Source of the DNA: Criblamydia sequanensis CRIB-18
Lineage (GTDB): Bacteria > Chlamydiota > Chlamydiia > Chlamydiales > Criblamydiaceae
Length of the DNA stretch: 64,000 bases
Direction: 5' to 3'
Assembly (NCBI RefSeq): GCF_000750955.1
Contig: NZ_CCEJ010000003.1
Span: forward strand, 434,001 to 498,000
In this document: one piece after another, positions 61,174 through 64,000 of the stretch
Layout of the letters: the number at the start of each line of letters is the position of its first letter
Position numbering within the stretch: the stretch's first letter is position 1
The notes under the pieces: generated by a model
What the model was told of the DNA's origin: nothing
What the model saw: the letters and a program-made list of their open reading frames with translations, nothing else
Database searches by the model: none
Translations under genes and position numbers: made by a program

Positions 61174-63264
61174 TTATTCTGCCCGTAAAATTTCATTTGG
61201 TTTCATCAAACAAGCTTTAGCAGCCGGGATGCAGCCTGCAATTAAAGAGACAATAACTGTCGCAAGTATTACAAACGCCAGGGCTTCAAAACTAATCTCA
61301 CTTGGCAGCTCATCGCCATAAATGTTAGAGCTAAATAAATCGAAGCCTTGCATGCGGCTTATAAAATCAACGAGATGGTTCAAATAGCGTAGGGTGAAAA
61401 GAGCCCCTGTAATTCCAATCACGCTTCCAAAAAATCCCATAAAAACACCGGCCGACCCGAAAATTAAGCCAATGCTTCCGGTATTACTGCCCATAGAGCG
61501 TAAGATGCCAATCTCTTTCTTTTTATCGTTAACTAGAATAATCAACATGGAAATAATATTTGAACAGGCCACTACAATAATTACAGTAGCTAAAAGGGTG
61601 AAGAGATTTTTCTCGCTTCTAAGCTGTTGAATAATTTCTTTTGTGAACTCATATTCTTTATAGCTTTCAATATTAAAATAAGGGGTCAACCCTTCTTTTT
61701 CAAAAGCTTTTGTGATTTGATTTTTTACATCATCTGTATAAGCAAGGTCATCTAACCTGACATGTATGCCTTCACTTGCCATCCGCTCATTTTGGAAGGA
61801 GGGGGAGAAGGCCATATTGAGAACATCACTTGTCGTTAAGATGATTCTTGCTCCCAAAGGAAAAATGCCCGGATCATAAAAGCCTGCGACAAACACCGGA
61901 ATACGCTGCTCTTGAAGAGAACTCGTAGTTAACGTTTGATACGTCAAAAAGCCATGATCGCCTATAAGAACCCCTGAATCTTTAAAAGCTTTCGGGATAA
62001 GAATCGGCTCGCCCCTCTCAGTTGGGATAGGCATCTCATAAACGGAATTGTTTTTTGCGACCCAGAAGGGGTTTGGCTTATCGTAATTTCCCTTTTGAAT
62101 TCCTTGAATTCTGGCGTCTTTCAAGCGGATTTCTTTTCTTAGTTTTCGCCCCTGTACTTGAAAATCGGTTCTATATTGAATCTCATCAAACTTTCTTAAC
62201 TTTATATCTCGTGGATCTAAGCTTGCTTGAACCGGTTCAAAAGGATCAAAATAGACCTCGGGATAGGCCAAGGCAATTTTTTCTCCCTCGTCTGATTCAA
62301 AAAACTCAAATTTTTGTCCGCCGGAAGTAAGCTTTCCGGAAACGACTCTAAGGCCTTTTTCTTTCAGATTTTTTTCAAGTCGGGATAGTCCTTCTTTTTC
62401 TTTCGGGATAAAAATAGTCTGTCTAATGGTACCTTTTAAAAAAACGCCGTATAAAGGCTCTTTAGATTTAAAATCCCTGCAATCCAAAGGAATTTTATTA
62501 GATTGGATGGAAGTTACCGAGACACAGGAAAAAAAATCAATCAAGCGAGTCTTATAAGTCTCTTGATCAACGGCAATTATCCGTTCACTTTCTTCCTGAA
62601 TATTTTCATCCGAGTAGGCAAGCGTTTTAAGGACGTTTTCAACATCCTCTTCTCTAGGAGGAATCAGGGATTTTTTTAAAGTTGGGATGGACTTATCAAA
62701 AACGGTTAGATAGGCAGGCGTTGTGATAAAGTTTACCGTTCCGGCCTCAGCTAAATTTTTTCCGGTCGAGCGAACCATTTTTAGTTTAAGGGTGCTTGGC
62801 GCAAGTCTATAACTTGCAGCTTTTGCTCCCTTTATCTTATTGATTTCATTAAAAGCTGTTTTTACAAGGTCTTTGGGTGAACCATCTGAATTTTTCAAAG
62901 GAAGGGGAAAAGACTCGGGAATCGCTTCATCGGTGAGGGGATTGTAAGGATCACCGGCTTTTCTTAAAGACTTTTCTTCAATCGATTTAGCGCTATAATC
63001 TGAGGCCTCGCTTAGACTATCGATCAAATGATAGTAGCTTTGATAGTAGGCTTCTTTCGGGGTGATTCGGATGGGGGCCGTTAAGGAAATCAGTTTTTCC
63101 GTCCAAGTTTTTTCTAAACCATGGGTGACGGAAAAAAAAACCACTATCAACCAAACGACTAAAGCAATAACTATAATCGATATTAGGCTGATAATGGATA
63201 CAGAGAGCTGTCTTATACGGGGAGTTAAGTACTTTAAAGCAATCGACAGCTCATAATAGCGCAT
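61174..63264 (-). CDS. lolE: LolC/LolE-family lipoprotein-releasing permease, enlarged
   Basis: The 696-residue protein has one N-terminal membrane helix (about 22-46) and three near the C-terminus (about 565-590, 610-640, 665-690), the FtsX/MacB topology. C-terminal marks include 'LINDKKKEIGILRSMGSNTG'-like sequence here read as 'NDKKKEIGILRSMG' and 'PAAKACLMKPNEILRAE'. It is far longer than E. coli LolE (414 residues) owing to a large periplasmic region of roughly 500 residues. It starts 7 bases after the rpmG stop and ends 2 bases before lolD, so the three genes form an operon. Confidence 0.9.
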   Translation of the reverse strand: MRYYELSIALKYLTPRIRQLSVSIISLISIIVIALVVWLIVVFFSVTHGLEKTWTEKLISLTAPIRITPKEAYYQSYYHLIDSLSEASDYSAKSIEEKSLRKAGDPYNPLTDEAIPESFPLPLKNSDGSPKDLVKTAFNEINKIKGAKAASYRLAPSTLKLKMVRSTGKNLAEAGTVNFITTPAYLTVFDKSIPTLKKSLIPPREEDVENVLKTLAYSDENIQEESERIIAVDQETYKTRLIDFFSCVSVTSIQSNKIPLDCRDFKSKEPLYGVFLKGTIRQTIFIPKEKEGLSRLEKNLKEKGLRVVSGKLTSGGQKFEFFESDEGEKIALAYPEVYFDPFEPVQASLDPRDIKLRKFDEIQYRTDFQVQGRKLRKEIRLKDARIQGIQKGNYDKPNPFWVAKNNSVYEMPIPTERGEPILIPKAFKDSGVLIGDHGFLTYQTLTTSSLQEQRIPVFVAGFYDPGIFPLGARIILTTSDVLNMAFSPSFQNERMASEGIHVRLDDLAYTDDVKNQITKAFEKEGLTPYFNIESYKEYEFTKEIIQQLRSEKNLFTLLATVIIVVACSNIISMLIILVNDKKKEIGILRSMGSNTGSIGLIFGSAGVFMGFFGSVIGITGALFTLRYLNHLVDFISRMQGFDLFSSNIYGDELPSEISFEALAFVILATVIVSLIAGCIPAAKACLMKPNEILRAE

Positions 63265-63271
63265 GATAAAT

Positions 63272-63427
63272 CTATTTTGCTTCTTTAAACTCTACGTGCT
63301 CACGAACGATGGGATCGTATTTGATAAGAGTTAAGCGATCAGGTGTATTAGTTTTATTTTTGTTTGTGTAGTAACAAAAATGGCTTTTAGAACTTCTCAT
63401 TTTAATTTTTTCGCGCTTACTTGCCAT
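63272..63427 (-). CDS. rpmG: 50S ribosomal protein L33 (bL33)
   Basis: The ATG at 63427 has GGAG upstream and gives a protein of 51 residues, normal for bL33; a longer frame to 63490 is not supported. Family marks are '[20 protein letters not shown]', '[11 protein letters not shown]' and '[16 protein letters not shown]'. The N-terminal region lacks the paired CxxC zinc motifs of some L33 forms (C- type). It leads the rpmG-lolE-lolD operon, as in Chlamydia. Confidence 0.95.
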   Translation of the reverse strand: MASKREKIKMRSSKSHFCYYTNKNKTNTPDRLTLIKYDPIVREHVEFKEAK

Positions 63428-63745
63428 GGTAGACTCCATTAAAGTTTTTTTATAATCAGCCATCATAGCGGATAACCGCTTAAGTTTCAAGAAAAGTCAA
63501 ATATAGAATTTGATTTTTTTCGGTTTCTTCTCATTTTTTTAAAAAAAGCACTCTGTTTAGCTCAGAGTCTTAAGTTGATGAACGCCTTCGGATGGTCAAC
63601 TAGGTTGAATCAATAGGGGTGACTTTACTTAATGTTTTTTTTGAATAATAACAATTAAAAATGATTTTGCTTTAATTAATTAATATAATCTTAACAAATT
63701 CTCATTAAAATAATCTTTATTAAAAATCAAAAAAATAGATATTTT
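63428..63745. other. 318-base divergent region between rpmG and the right-edge F-box gene
   Basis: It holds the promoters for the rpmG operon (minus) and the F-box gene (plus, AT-rich run near 63660-63745). A structured element lies in its middle: on the minus strand, a stem AGTTGA/TCAACT (63573-63601) is followed by a stem ACTCTG/CAGAGT (63550-63568) and seven T, which looks like a terminator about 115 bases before rpmG. It could end a small RNA or act as an attenuator; no known RNA family is recognised. Confidence 0.45.
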
Positions 63746-64000
63746 ATGGATGCTCCAACAATTTATTCCCTGCAAAGAATGCCTCCTTTGGTAAAAGACG
63801 ATTTGGAGGAAGAAAAAGAGAATTCAATTGATGAAATGAGCGGCGCCGAGCTTGCAAAGGATGGGGTAAGTGATAGTCCCATAAATCTTTTATCAGAAGA
63901 AGTTCTAGTTTTAATTTTTGAACGTTTACCTATTTCATCTCTTTGTTCAATCGCTTGCACCTCAAAAACTTGGAATAAATTAGTTTTTGATCGATCAACT
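63746..64000 (+). CDS. F-box protein, N-terminal part (3' end outside window)
   Basis: An ATG at 63746 opens a frame of 85 codons with no stop before the window edge. The first 45 residues are acidic and probably disordered. An F-box follows at about residues 47-82 ('INLLSEEVLVLIFERLP', 'SIACTSKTWNKLVFD'). It matches the N-terminal layout of the F-box/WD40 paralogues at the left of the window, so WD40 blades are expected beyond the edge, although LRR or other repeats are possible. Confidence 0.75.
   Translation, partial: MDAPTIYSLQRMPPLVKDDLEEEKENSIDEMSGAELAKDGVSDSPINLLSEEVLVLIFERLPISSLCSIACTSKTWNKLVFDRST

Noticed and set aside
63428-63490. Longer form of ribosomal protein L33
   Set aside because: bL33 is about 50 residues and begins at the ATG at 63427 with GGAG upstream.

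Overview
The window reads as chromosome of an AT-rich, amoeba-associated member of the Chlamydiota (Parachlamydiales-like; genus not determinable from here). Two gene orders known from Chlamydia support this: rsfS-fabF-Nudix (as CT769-CT771) at 32.6-34.7 kb, and rpmG-lolE-lolD (as CT150-CT152) at 60.5-63.4 kb. Further support comes from a solitary extra groEL, a divergent nucleotide-transporter (NTT)-like membrane protein, an Inc-like protein, and many genes built from eukaryotic-type domains (F-box, WD40, ankyrin, LRR, Ser/Thr kinase, PP2C, SH2-like).

Layout. 0-8.1 kb: a tandem array of F-box/WD40-like paralogues on the plus strand, including one that lost its F-box and one frameshifted remnant; two more paralogues lie at 19.9 kb and at the right edge (cut off). 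8.2-15.7 kb: a probable effector/signalling cluster with a kinase-like protein carrying acidic repeats, an LRR protein, a protein with two SH2-like modules fused to PP2C, and an ankyrin protein. 15.9-32.5 kb: mostly metabolism and transport (SDR, a FecCD-type ABC transporter, exported beta-carbonic anhydrase, groEL paralogue with a CIRCE-like operator, FadL-type porin, rsmI, tRNA-Cys, a coiled-coil protein, HAD phosphatase, type III glutamine synthetase, nadD). 32.6-35.3 kb: conserved housekeeping genes.

35.4-45.9 kb: a compact five-gene minus-strand operon unlike its surroundings. In transcription order it encodes a membrane-anchored coiled-coil protein, a membrane-anchored coiled-coil McrB-like AAA+ ATPase, a protein weakly resembling DUF2357/McrC N-terminal regions, a degenerate Hsp70/actin-like protein, and a SNF2/RapA-like helicase. 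I match it to no named system and consider it the best candidate here for an undescribed, possibly defensive, system.

46.2-64.0 kb: an MBL-fold hydrolase; a TetR regulator and an exported GST-like protein that share a matching 14-bp palindromic operator; a fadD-fadI-fadJ beta-oxidation operon with a nearby hotdog thioesterase; the NTT-like transporter; a Pro-rich Inc-like protein; a protein combining an M91/NleD-type zinc-protease signature with ankyrin repeats; a DASS-family dicarboxylate transporter; and the rpmG-lolE-lolD operon.

Together, the FadL-type porin and Fad enzymes suggest use of host fatty acids. The F-box, SH2-PP2C, M91-ankyrin, kinase-like and Inc-like proteins suggest extensive manipulation of host ubiquitin and phospho-signalling. 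All functions are inferred from sequence motifs read by eye; no database search was run.
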